Assembly: GCF_021028995.1 (NCBI RefSeq)
Contig: NZ_JAJJZG010000008.1
Location: 1 to 64,000 of the forward strand
Length of the DNA: 64,000 bases
Source: Halobacterium sp. KA-4
GTDB lineage: Archaea > Halobacteriota > Halobacteria > Halobacteriales > Halobacteriaceae
Direction of reading: 5' to 3'
Part shown: one piece after another, positions 17,796-26,265 of the stretch
Position numbering within the stretch: position 1 is the first letter of the stretch
How the letters are laid out: each line of letters opens with the position of its first letter
The notes under the pieces: model-generated
Databases searched by the model: none
The model's input: only the letters and a program-made list of their open reading frames with translations
Told to the model about the DNA's origin: nothing
Position numbers and translations under genes: made by a program

Positions 17796-18760
17796 CCATC
17801 GACTGCGTCGTCTACGCGGCCGACGGCCTCGCGGAGTGGACCGACCTCGAAGCCGCGCGGGACGCCGAGGGGACGACGTGGGTGCGCGTGACCGACCCGA
17901 CCGACGAGGAACTCGACAGCGTCGCCGACGCCTACGACATCCACGCGCTGGAGGTCGAGGACGTGCGCGGGGACGTGCGCCCGAAGGTCGAGGAGTTCGA
18001 CGAACACACGTTCGTCCTCGTGAAGGCGGCGACCCTCCAGCGCGGCGACGTCGCGTTCGCCGAGGAACTCCACGTCCAACAGGTCGGGCTCTTCCTCGGC
18101 GACGACTGGCTCGTCACCGTCGAGCCCGAGCGCATCGAGGCCCTGGACGACGTCTGGGAGCGCGTCCACCGCGAGGAGCCGCGGCTCGCCTCCCGGGGCG
18201 CGGACTTCACCGCGTACCGCTGTCTCGACCGCGTCGTCGACGACTACTTCTCGATTCTTGACGACATCGAGGACGACATCGAAGTGGTCGAGGACGAGGT
18301 CGTGGACGCCGCCGGCGAGGACGTCCTCGAACGCATCAACGACCTGCGCCGCGACCTGCTGTCGGTGCGGCGGCTGCTGTGGCCGACGCGGGAGGCCGTC
18401 GGCGTGCTCGCGCGCGGCGACCCCGAGCAAATCGGCGAGGACGCCGAGAAGTACTACCGGGACGTCTACGACCACCTCGTCCAGCTCGTCGACCTCGTGG
18501 AGACGTACCGCGATTTAACCAGCGGCGCGCGCGACATCTACCTGAACGCGCTGTCGATGTCCACCAACGACGCGATGAAGAAGCTCACCGTCGTCGCCAC
18601 CGTCATCCTCCCGTTGACGTTCGTCGCGGGCGTCTACGGCATGAATTTCGAGTACATGCCCGAGTTAGCGTGGCAGTACGGCTACCCGGCGGTGATGGTC
18701 GGCATGGGGGCGATGGCACTGATACTGATGGCATATTTCCGCCGCGAGGACTGGGTCTAA
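17792..18760 (+). CDS. corA: CorA-type divalent cation transporter
   Basis: A 322-residue protein with a large acidic N-terminal cytoplasmic domain, long helices around residues 150-250, and two C-terminal membrane helices. The family-defining GMN motif is in VYGMNFEYMPEL between them. CorA forms a homopentameric Mg2+ (or Co2+/Ni2+) channel. It starts at GTG 17792, overlapping the small membrane-protein gene. The last codons overlap the convergent DUF7504-like gene by 4 bp. Confidence 0.94.
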   Translation: MTIDCVVYAADGLAEWTDLEAARDAEGTTWVRVTDPTDEELDSVADAYDIHALEVEDVRGDVRPKVEEFDEHTFVLVKAATLQRGDVAFAEELHVQQVGLFLGDDWLVTVEPERIEALDDVWERVHREEPRLASRGADFTAYRCLDRVVDDYFSILDDIEDDIEVVEDEVVDAAGEDVLERINDLRRDLLSVRRLLWPTREAVGVLARGDPEQIGEDAEKYYRDVYDHLVQLVDLVETYRDLTSGARDIYLNALSMSTNDAMKKLTVVATVILPLTFVAGVYGMNFEYMPELAWQYGYPAVMVGMGAMALILMAYFRREDWV

Positions 18761-19305
18761 GCCTCGCAGACGTCGTCGAACAGTTCCGAGAACGTCGCCG
18801 CGACGTGTGCCGGCTGGTCGGCGGTGTCGAGGCCAGCGACGACGTGGGCGTCGTTCGCGGCCGCACACGACGTCAGCGCGTGCGCGAACCGGAACGCGGT
18901 CTCGGTGGACGTCTCGCCGAGTAGCACCGAGAAGTCGTCGACGTAGACGGTCGTCTCGCCGTCCCACGTCGACACGTAGTCGTTGACGAGTACGCCGACG
19001 CCCGCGACGTCCTCGACCTCGGAGACGGTCTCGACGGCACCCATCGCCGCAGCGGCGATGTCGGTGGCCGCGCTAGCGCCGGTGTCCGGCGTCGTGGCGG
19101 CGGCCGCCCGCGAGTGCTCCCCAACACTCACGACGGCGGCGCGCTCCGGACCGGTCTGGAACTCTCCGAGCCACGCTTCCGCGGCAGTCTCGTAGGTGAC
19201 GCCGAGAACGTTCGACGACGGCGGGACGCCCGCGTCGGCGGCCGTCGCGTCAGCCCCAGTGACGAGAACGTGTGTCGAATCATCGGTAGGCCCCTCCCCT
19301 CGCAT
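18757..19305 (-). CDS. Haloarchaeal protein of unknown function (DUF7504-like)
   Basis: A 182-residue protein from the ATG at 19303-19305. It is Ala-rich and has a strand-like THVLVTGAD near the start and a Walker-B-like TVYVDDFSVLL late, but no Walker A motif. It therefore resembles a degenerate RecA/KaiC-type fold as seen in haloarchaeal DUF7504 proteins. The assignment rests on pattern recognition only. An extra 28 residues upstream are possible but basic and unlike the rest. Confidence 0.6.
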   Translation of the reverse strand: MRGEGPTDDSTHVLVTGADATAADAGVPPSSNVLGVTYETAAEAWLGEFQTGPERAAVVSVGEHSRAAAATTPDTGASAATDIAAAAMGAVETVSEVEDVAGVGVLVNDYVSTWDGETTVYVDDFSVLLGETSTETAFRFAHALTSCAAANDAHVVAGLDTADQPAHVAATFSELFDDVCEA

Positions 19306-19419
19306 TCGTGTTCGGCTGATAATCTTACCCCACCGACATAAACTTTGACATGTAGTCTCTCTGGTGACACGAACGCACCCCACCGCCACACTTTTCTCCG
19401 CAGCGCGCCCGTTCGGGAT

Positions 19420-20124
19420 ATGCGGCTCAAGGAATCTCTGAAGAGCAGTTTTCTGGCGGGAGTGGTGCTGGTGGCACCGCTGGTCGCGACGCTCGTCATC
19501 CTCCGATTCGTCACGAACCTGCTGGCCGGCCAGATGCAGCCAATCGTCGAGGGAACCCGACTCGCCAGGTACACCGCCGACAACTACCTGCTCGCGCAGC
19601 TGGTCGCGCTCGCGGTGTTGCTCGTCGCAGTCACCGTGCTCGGCGCGTTCGCCAAACGACCCGTGGGGCGGCGCGTGTTCGGGCGAACCGGCCGCCTCGT
19701 CAACTTCGTCCCGGTCTTCCGCACCATCTACGGCAGCGTCAAGCAGATGGCGAACTCAGTCTCGACGCGGAGTTCGGACTTCGAGTCCGCGGTGTACGTC
19801 GAGTACGAGCGCGACGGCCTCTACCGGCTCGGCCTGAAGACCGGCGAGAGCCCGGGCGGCGTCGGCGACGTGGCCGGCGAACCCGCGCACAACGTCTTCG
19901 TGCCGGGCAGCCCCAACCCCACGCAGGGCGCGCTCCTGATGGTCCCGGAGAGCCGCGTCTACGACGCCGACCTCAGCGTCCGCGCCGCCATCCGCATCCT
20001 CATGACGACGGGCATGGCGGACGGCTCGGGGAACGACGCCATCGAACTGGACGACGACGAACTCGCCGCGATGGGCGTCGCCCCGGCCGACGACGACCGC
20101 GACGAGACCGTGGACCAGCCGTAA
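19420..20124 (+). CDS. DUF502 family membrane protein
   Basis: A 234-residue protein with a basic N-terminus (MRLKESLKSSFLAG), two membrane helices (about 12-34 and 55-78), then the DUF502 signature FVPVFRTIYGSVKQMAN and a soluble domain containing HNVFVPGSPNPTQGALLMVPESRV. The C-terminus is acidic. DUF502 proteins are widespread in archaea and bacteria; no activity is established. It begins about 40 nt after a short A/T-containing promoter-like stretch and is monocistronic. Confidence 0.88.
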   Translation: MRLKESLKSSFLAGVVLVAPLVATLVILRFVTNLLAGQMQPIVEGTRLARYTADNYLLAQLVALAVLLVAVTVLGAFAKRPVGRRVFGRTGRLVNFVPVFRTIYGSVKQMANSVSTRSSDFESAVYVEYERDGLYRLGLKTGESPGGVGDVAGEPAHNVFVPGSPNPTQGALLMVPESRVYDADLSVRAAIRILMTTGMADGSGNDAIELDDDELAAMGVAPADDDRDETVDQP

Positions 20125-20197
20125 GTCGGCGCGCCACGGCCCCGCGCTCGGCGAAACCTTCACAAGCCACCTCCCGGCAATCAGTAAACTGACCCAC

Positions 20198-20608
20198 ATG
20201 CCGGTCTCGAACGCCCCGGGGCTCACCTCGCTGGACGCCGAAGCGATGCAGCGCGCGGTCGAAGACACCGTCGACGGGACGCTACGGTCGTTCGTCGAAT
20301 TCACCGCCGACGACTTCGCGTTACTGTACGTCGACGACGTCACGCTCTCGTTCTACGACGACGAATCCCACATGCTGGACCACTTCGAGGAGATTCACTC
20401 CTACGTCCACATCGACTTCACCGAGACCGACTTCTTCACCGACCGGCTGTTCCCGCTCGCCAGCGACGTCCGCTATCACGCCACCAGCCTCGACGCCTTC
20501 ACGCTCGTCCGCGTCTACTTCGACGACGAAGGCCTGTTCGTCACGCTCGACCGCGACGAGCCAATCGAACCAGTCGTCGGCGCCGTCGAGGACGTATACG
20601 CGGGCTGA
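20198..20608 (+). CDS. Conserved haloarchaeal hypothetical protein
   Basis: A 136-residue acidic protein. It opens MPVSNAPGLTSLDAEAMQRA and is rich in F, Y and D (DDFALLYVDDVTLSFYDDE, DFFTDRLFPLASDVRYH). It has no membrane segment. The pattern suggests an alpha/beta single-domain regulator-like protein, but no family can be named with confidence. It is separated by 73 bp from the upstream DUF502 gene. Confidence 0.65.
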   Translation: MPVSNAPGLTSLDAEAMQRAVEDTVDGTLRSFVEFTADDFALLYVDDVTLSFYDDESHMLDHFEEIHSYVHIDFTETDFFTDRLFPLASDVRYHATSLDAFTLVRVYFDDEGLFVTLDRDEPIEPVVGAVEDVYAG

Positions 20609-20735
20609 CGAGGGACCAGAAACCGCCCATCGAGGGGGAGTATCAGTGCACCTCACAGTGTAGGCGTCGAACGCCGTGCGGGTCGGAATGCGTCGACGGA
20701 ACTCCCATCCCGACAGCCCTCGTAGGCGTTTTCGT

Positions 20736-21470
20736 ATGTCGACGGCAACCGACGCCAGCGTGCAGTTGATTCGCAACGCCACCGCCCTCGTGGACGTCGG
20801 TGACACGACGTTCCTCGTCGACCCGATGTTCGCGTCACCCGGTGAGAATCCGCCCGTGCCGAACACGCCGAACGACCGCCGGAACCCGCTCGTCCCGCTG
20901 CCCGACGTCGACCTGTCCTACGACGCCGTCGTCGTCACTCACCGCCACCCCGACCACTGGGGCGAGGCGGCCAGCGACGAAGTCGACGCCGATGTGCCGC
21001 TGTTCTGTCAGCCCGAAGAGGCAGACGCCTTCGCCGACGAAGGCTTCACCGACGTTCGCCCCGTCGACGACGAAACCGCCTTCGAGGGCGTCGCCATTCA
21101 CCGGACGCCCGGCCGCCACGGGCACGGTGAACTAGCCGAGGAGATGGCTCCCGTTTCCGGGTTCGTGTTCGAGGGCGACGAGACGGTGTACGTCGCTGGC
21201 GACACGGTTTGGTACGAGCCAGTCGAGAAAACGCTCGACCGGTTCAGTCCGGATATGGTCGTGCTGAACGGCGGTGAAGCACAGTTCGAACAGGGCGACC
21301 CCATCACGATGGGCGTCGCGGACGTCGCCGCCGTCCGCGAGGCGACCGACGCTACGGTCGTCGTCGTTCACATGGAAGCAATCAACCACTGCTTGCTCAC
21401 CCGTGACGAACTCCGGTCGGCGACGGAGGACGTTCACGTTCCCGAGGATGGGGAGCAGGTCAGCGCGTAA
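20736..21470 (+). CDS. MBL-fold metallo-hydrolase (UlaG-like)
   Basis: A 244-residue metallo-beta-lactamase-fold protein. Motif II is VVVTHRHPDHWGEAA (metal ligands H, H, D, H). Later ligands are in RTPGRHGHG, YVAGDTVWY and VVVVHMEAINHC. The opening LIRNATALVDVGDTTFLVDPMF is typical of the UlaG/YtnP-like branch of MBL hydrolases. The ATG at 20736 is chosen; the frame upstream is Arg-rich and unlike the family. It is the last chromosomal gene before the attL site of the integrated element. Confidence 0.87.
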   Translation: MSTATDASVQLIRNATALVDVGDTTFLVDPMFASPGENPPVPNTPNDRRNPLVPLPDVDLSYDAVVVTHRHPDHWGEAASDEVDADVPLFCQPEEADAFADEGFTDVRPVDDETAFEGVAIHRTPGRHGHGELAEEMAPVSGFVFEGDETVYVAGDTVWYEPVEKTLDRFSPDMVVLNGGEAQFEQGDPITMGVADVAAVREATDATVVVVHMEAINHCLLTRDELRSATEDVHVPEDGEQVSA

Positions 21471-21567
21471 GGCGAGAAGGTCCGGTCAAGTACGCCAGAA
21501 GTCGTCGCTATTCGTCGGTTCGTGGCCAGCGACACGCGCGTCGCTGTCCGGTGAGAGTTCTCTGAGA

Positions 21568-21582
21568 AGCGGGCGCGAAGGG
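21568..21582. repeat. attL: left 15-bp direct repeat
   Basis: AGCGGGCGCGAAGGG matches 44480-44494 exactly and in the same orientation. It corresponds to the last 12 nt of tRNA-Arg plus 3 flanking bases on the minus strand. The rest of the tRNA is absent here, so this is a duplicated attachment-site fragment. Confidence 0.85.
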
Positions 21583-21646
21583 CTATAAGGCTTAAAGCCG
21601 AAAAATTGGCGATTCACGGCCCCAAAGGGAGAAATCGCTATCGTGT

Positions 21647-21666
21647 GGTTCGCAACTGAGCGAACC
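21647..21666. repeat. Inverted repeat touching the integrase start codon
   Basis: GGTTCG (21647-21652) and CGAACC (21661-21666) are a perfect 6-bp inverted repeat with an 8-nt spacer, ending directly before the ATG at 21667. It may be an operator for the integrase or a hairpin limiting its translation. Confidence 0.5.
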
Positions 21667-22677
21667 ATGGAACTCGAACCAATCGACCCCGAAACCGCGC
21701 TCGAATTGTACATCGCGGAGAAAGAAACAGCGGTCGCGGACGCGACAGTGTACTCGCACAAGTCGCGACTGGGCTTCTTCGTCCGGTGGTGCGACGAACG
21801 CGACATCGAGAATCTCAACGAGCTGACGGGCCGGCGTCTCCAGGAGTTCCGGCTCTGGCGGCGCAACGTCGGCGACCTCACCAAGGTCAGCGAGAAAACC
21901 CAGATGGACACTATCCGCGTCTTCGTGAAATGGCTGGAATCGGTCGACGCCGTCGAGCAGGACCTTCACCTGAAGGTTCGCTCACCGGACGTCACACCCC
22001 GAGAGAACAGCCGCGACGTCATGCTGGACGTCGAGGACGCAGAATCGGTGCTCGCCCACCTCGAACGCTACGCGTACGCCTCGATCCGACACGTCACCGC
22101 AACCATCCTCTGGCACACGATGATTCGGATGGGCGCAGCCCGAGCAATTGACGTCGAAGACTACGACCCCGAGGAGCAATCACTTCGGCTCCGACACAGG
22201 CCAGAGACCGACACGCCGCTCAAGAACAAACAGCGCGGCGAACGCATCATCGCACTCTCCGGTGAGGTCTGTCTCGTGCTCGACGACTGGCTTCGGGAGC
22301 AGCGACCGACGATGACTGACGACTACGGGAGACGGCCGCTGCTCGCGACGGCATACGGTCGCGTATCGAAAAGTACGGTCCGCCGCTTTTGTTATCAGGT
22401 GACTCGGCCGTGCGAGTACGGGCAAGAATGCCCCCACGACCGCAGTCCAGATGACTGTGAAGCAACGGTCGACGCCGAGGCAGCGAAGTGTCCGTCGAGC
22501 GTCAGCCCCCACCCGTTCCGCCGCGGCGCCATCACTCACTACCTCCACAGTGACGTCCCAGAGACCGCGGTCAGCGACCGCGCAAACGTGACCACGGACG
22601 TCATCGACCAGCACTACGACCAGCGCTCACAGAAGGAGAAAATGGAGCAGCGGCGCCAGTATCTGGACAATCTCTGA
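21667..22677 (+). CDS. Tyrosine recombinase / integrase (left)
   Basis: A 336-residue phage-integrase-family protein. It has an N-terminal SAM-like core-binding domain (about 8-110) and a catalytic domain with R154 in TMIRMGAARA, H282 and R285 in SPHPFRRG, and the nucleophile Y317 in VIDQHYDQ. A Cys-rich insertion (C249, C255, C264, C275) precedes the HxxR motif and is shared with the second integrase at 26266. The location 85 bp from attL makes it the most likely enzyme for integration into tRNA-Arg. The ATG at 21667 follows the inverted repeat. Confidence 0.92.
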   Translation: MELEPIDPETALELYIAEKETAVADATVYSHKSRLGFFVRWCDERDIENLNELTGRRLQEFRLWRRNVGDLTKVSEKTQMDTIRVFVKWLESVDAVEQDLHLKVRSPDVTPRENSRDVMLDVEDAESVLAHLERYAYASIRHVTATILWHTMIRMGAARAIDVEDYDPEEQSLRLRHRPETDTPLKNKQRGERIIALSGEVCLVLDDWLREQRPTMTDDYGRRPLLATAYGRVSKSTVRRFCYQVTRPCEYGQECPHDRSPDDCEATVDAEAAKCPSSVSPHPFRRGAITHYLHSDVPETAVSDRANVTTDVIDQHYDQRSQKEKMEQRRQYLDNL

Positions 22678-22759
22678 GTGTGGGGTCAGGATTGAGAGGG
22701 TGAAAGAGCAAAATCAGACTCGTAGCTACCTCCCAGGGACATTCTGCCTAAGGGGGTCT

Positions 22760-25087
22760 CTACGATAGCGAATCTATTTTGACGTGCTCAAGTCCGTACT
22801 CGTCGACCATAGTGTCACGGACCTCCTGCTTGGCAGTGAGATAGAGAATCTGCCATCCGTTGTTGGCGAGTCGCTGGAGAGTTTTGAAACCCTGGTCGAG
22901 CCGATCTGGGTCTGCCGCGAGGAAGGGATCATCGAGCAGAAGAAATCCAGGTTCGTTGCCGAGGAGCTGTTGAGCCAGCGACACGCGGGTGGAGAAGTAC
23001 AGCTGGTCCTTCGTACCGTGGCTCAACACATCGGGCGTGAGCGTTCGGCCGTCACTGCTCTCTACAACGATTTCGTGTGAGTCTGCGTCGTATGCAACAC
23101 CGGTATAACGACCGCCAGTTAGTGTTTCGAACGTTTGAGAGGCCAGGCCGTCAGGGTCGAACAAGTCTTCCAGTTTCTGCTCCTCTTGAGCCTTGACCTT
23201 GTTGAATATCTCTAGCGCTTTGCGTGATAATTCAGCGTCTCTTTCGATTTGGTTGACGACCGTCTTTAACTCGGCTGCAAGCGATTTTAGGCCTTCTTTG
23301 GAGTGAGTGCCCAGTTCGAGGGGCCCGTCGATAAACGGCTGAGTCGTCAGGTTCCGAGCACGCTGGTCAAAACCGTCCAACTTGCGGTCGTGTTCCGCAA
23401 GCCGGGCCTCGAGATCTTCAATTTCACCCGTCAGACGGTCGGCCTCAGCTTCGAGATTTTGTAAGTCAGTCTCATCATAGATTTCAGCATCTATCTCAGC
23501 TTCGTCGACATCAGCTACCAAACTCTCCAGTTCTTGCTCCCACGCGGCCGCCTTCTCGGAAGGATTGTCCACATCGAGTTCACCGAAACGATCCACGAGA
23601 CTTTGCCAGGCGGCTTGACGGTCTGGCTCTAGATCTTCCCGGGTTTCGACGCGTTCTTCGTACTCGTCAATCGTAGCCACGGCAGTAGCCTCTAACAGTT
23701 CCTCGAGTCTGCTCTCTTGCTCGTCAATCTGCGACTGCAATTCGGATTGATCGCTACGGAGATTCTCAAGATCTTGCTCGGCATTCTCGCGCTGTTGGTC
23801 CGTTCTAGTTGCTCGCTCCTGGACTTGTGAGAGCTTGCTGTCGTAGGACTCGATAGCCGGTGCAACCTCCTCGACGCTCTCGACGCCGAAACCCGCATCT
23901 CGAGCCGACTGAAGCACCGACTCACGTGCGGTTTCGACGGCCGTGAGACGATTATTTGAACGGTTGTAGGCGACACCACTTGCGATAGCTGTGACGAGGA
24001 GGAGGACGCCGAACCCTAACACGGGGAGCGATCCCGTAATTGCTCCAGCAATACCTACACCGCCTGCGGCAAGCATCCCAGTCCCTGTAGCATATTTCGT
24101 TAGTGTGAGTTTCCGCTCAGCACTGGCTGCGTCGTCATTTCGATTTCGGTATGTCTCAATAGCGGAACGTACGTCATCAACCGCCGACTCCCGTCGTTCT
24201 AATTCCGTCTTTCGGGTTTCGAGGTCTTCCAGCGTCTCTACCGCTTCCTCAACTTCCGTTTCCTTCGCTTGGATGTCAGAGGTGAGGTCCTGCAGAGTAC
24301 CGCGGTCACGAGCAATATCGTTTCGTAACTCACGGAGGTCCTCTAGGGTGTCCCGGTCGAATGCCTCGAGGTCGGTGAGCTTGCTACTAGTAACTCGGTA
24401 CGTCTCGAGCTGGTCCGAGAGACGATCGTATTCGGCAACGGTCTTCGCTTCTTCCTGTGTGGCGAGTTGTTCCTCCGTCTCTCGAAGTTCCCGCTTGAGC
24501 CGTAGTCGGCTGGCATCCAATTCGTCCAGACTTTCCTCGTCGATTTTCAGCGTGTAGTCCCGAATGTCGTCGGCTAGGTCTTCGGCCGAATCACGGACAC
24601 CCCCTGCGTTGTTATAAGATTGGTCGCTGGAGATGTTGAGGCGTGTCTCAGTGAGCCGCCCCCTGTCTATCAATTCCGACTGAATCGCATTAATCTCCGT
24701 CGTGTGGATGTCCCCGAGTTTCTCGATGAGAGACGTGTAGTACCCCTGGTAGCTGGGGAGTTTGAGGTCGCTATCTCGAACGACGAACACGCTCTGCAGG
24801 TGCGACGGTTCGATCGCGGAGATATCACAGAGTGACGTGGTTCCATCGCATTCGTACTGGTCACCACCGTTTTCGACGACGACACGGCCAGTAGGCGGTT
24901 CGCTCACGCGGGGAGAGGGATCCATTATGTCCGCTATGTCATGTTCAAGAAGTTGGAGTAACGCTTCGAGATACAGTGTCTTCCCCGCCTCGTTCGGCCC
25001 CGAGAGGACAGTGATTCCGTCATTACACGGTGGCCGACAGTCGTACAACGGTCCGTAGCGGTCGATTTCCGCAGTTTTGAGGCGCAT
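22760..25087 (-). CDS. SbcC/Rad50-like AAA ATPase with membrane segments (YhaN-like)
   Basis: A 775-residue SMC-type ATPase. Walker A is SGPNEAGKTLYLEALL (about 29-44). Two long coiled-coil arms (about 180-330 and 385-630) flank a hydrophobic pair of helices (about 335-375, MLAAGGVGIAGAITGS then VLGFGVLLLVTAIASG) in place of the Cys hook of Rad50. The signature and Walker B are at the C-terminus: LSHGTKDQLYFSTRVSLAQQLL and FLLLDDPFLAADPDR. This layout matches bacterial YhaN. It starts 1 nt after the stop of the Mre11-like gene, so both form one operon. The pair probably binds and trims DNA ends, possibly at the membrane. Confidence 0.88.
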   Translation of the reverse strand: MRLKTAEIDRYGPLYDCRPPCNDGITVLSGPNEAGKTLYLEALLQLLEHDIADIMDPSPRVSEPPTGRVVVENGGDQYECDGTTSLCDISAIEPSHLQSVFVVRDSDLKLPSYQGYYTSLIEKLGDIHTTEINAIQSELIDRGRLTETRLNISSDQSYNNAGGVRDSAEDLADDIRDYTLKIDEESLDELDASRLRLKRELRETEEQLATQEEAKTVAEYDRLSDQLETYRVTSSKLTDLEAFDRDTLEDLRELRNDIARDRGTLQDLTSDIQAKETEVEEAVETLEDLETRKTELERRESAVDDVRSAIETYRNRNDDAASAERKLTLTKYATGTGMLAAGGVGIAGAITGSLPVLGFGVLLLVTAIASGVAYNRSNNRLTAVETARESVLQSARDAGFGVESVEEVAPAIESYDSKLSQVQERATRTDQQRENAEQDLENLRSDQSELQSQIDEQESRLEELLEATAVATIDEYEERVETREDLEPDRQAAWQSLVDRFGELDVDNPSEKAAAWEQELESLVADVDEAEIDAEIYDETDLQNLEAEADRLTGEIEDLEARLAEHDRKLDGFDQRARNLTTQPFIDGPLELGTHSKEGLKSLAAELKTVVNQIERDAELSRKALEIFNKVKAQEEQKLEDLFDPDGLASQTFETLTGGRYTGVAYDADSHEIVVESSDGRTLTPDVLSHGTKDQLYFSTRVSLAQQLLGNEPGFLLLDDPFLAADPDRLDQGFKTLQRLANNGWQILYLTAKQEVRDTMVDEYGLEHVKIDSLS

Positions 25088-25088
25088 C

Positions 25089-26144
25089 TCAGATCTCCCC
25101 TCGAGCCGATAACTGGCTGAATACTTCGAGTGTCCGATTGGTAACGTTCTCTCTTGTCTCGTCGTCCCAGTCTGTCTTTTCTATCTCGTCCTCGAACGAC
25201 CGGAACAACGGATGTGATAGGACGTGGTCGACGCTCCGCGTCTCGTTCGTCACCGTTGCTGGCTCAGCTGCCGCGGTCAGTTCTTCGTGGAACTCTTCTT
25301 CCCCCATTTCGACGAAACCGTCGACGTGGATCGAAGCGTCCGCGCATTCAATCGCGTGTTGCTCAGACCACTCTCGAACGTCATCTAGTAGAGACAATTC
25401 ATCACCGGGCACAGCTGTAAACCGTCGTGAGGCATAGTGATGGGTCTCCAGCGTCTCGAACCCGATTCCATCAGTAGGGTCGAGAATGCTCACGCGCCGT
25501 TGACCGGTTTCTGAAGTGCTCGTAGACGCTGGTGTTCCCGAATAGGTGAACTCGGCGCCTGTGGAGAACGATACTTTGTGTGGACTGTGATAGTGGCCGG
25601 CCAGATAGTAGTCGAACCCTAGTTCTGCGAGTAGTTTTTCCGTGACAGGGAAGTATCGTCTTGTTCCTTCCTCACCAGTTTCGTAGTCATCGAAGGGGGC
25701 ATTCAAACTACAGTGAAGGAGGAGGACCTCCGTTCCCTCGAACTGTTCCCTGTCCTGTAGCGACAGTAAGAGTTCGTCGTCCGGCTGCTCCCTGTAGGGG
25801 AGTCCAGTAATGCGCATGTCCCCATCCGGTGCGGTCCAGTGGCCAAAGGGTTCCTCAGTGAAGACAGTACACGCATCGCCGAAGAAGACGTCACCACGGT
25901 ACGCCTCGACGTCGTGGTTCCCAGGTATCAGAACGATCTCGAACGAACGTTCGGAGAACAGGTCGTTCCGTAGGTCGGTCCGGAGCTGTTCCATGTCCTC
26001 CGGGTTGTCGAAAAGGTCCCCGCCGATAGTGACGACATCAATGTCATTAGTTCCGGCTCTCCGAAGGAGTGTTTTGAGCGCCTCCTGACGTTCCGGGGCG
26101 TCCGGTGTCAAGTGGACGTCAGCGGTGTGGAGAACTCGTGTCAT
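25089..26144 (-). CDS. Mre11/SbcD-like metallophosphoesterase (YhaO-like)
   Basis: A 351-residue DNA-repair-type nuclease. Phosphoesterase motifs in order are HTADVHLTPDAP, TIGGDLFDN, LIPGNHDVEAY, LLLHCSLN and YLAGHYHSPH, followed by a C-terminal capping domain. It is the first gene of the two-gene SbcCD-like operon. The operon sits between two divergently placed integrases, separate from normal chromosomal rad50/mre11 contexts, which suggests a defence or element-maintenance role. An A/T-rich promoter region lies upstream (26145-26200). Confidence 0.9.
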   Translation of the reverse strand: MTRVLHTADVHLTPDAPERQEALKTLLRRAGTNDIDVVTIGGDLFDNPEDMEQLRTDLRNDLFSERSFEIVLIPGNHDVEAYRGDVFFGDACTVFTEEPFGHWTAPDGDMRITGLPYREQPDDELLLSLQDREQFEGTEVLLLHCSLNAPFDDYETGEEGTRRYFPVTEKLLAELGFDYYLAGHYHSPHKVSFSTGAEFTYSGTPASTSTSETGQRRVSILDPTDGIGFETLETHHYASRRFTAVPGDELSLLDDVREWSEQHAIECADASIHVDGFVEMGEEEFHEELTAAAEPATVTNETRSVDHVLSHPLFRSFEDEIEKTDWDDETRENVTNRTLEVFSQLSARGEI

Positions 26145-26265
26145 TATAGTCCAGAAACACAGTATATTGTCATAAATATGATGGAGTGGTTTTGCAAATT
26201 CTCCTAGACGAAGACAGTATTGCGGCGGTAGTTTCTGTAATCGGCCTCCAAGGCGCTACAGAACT

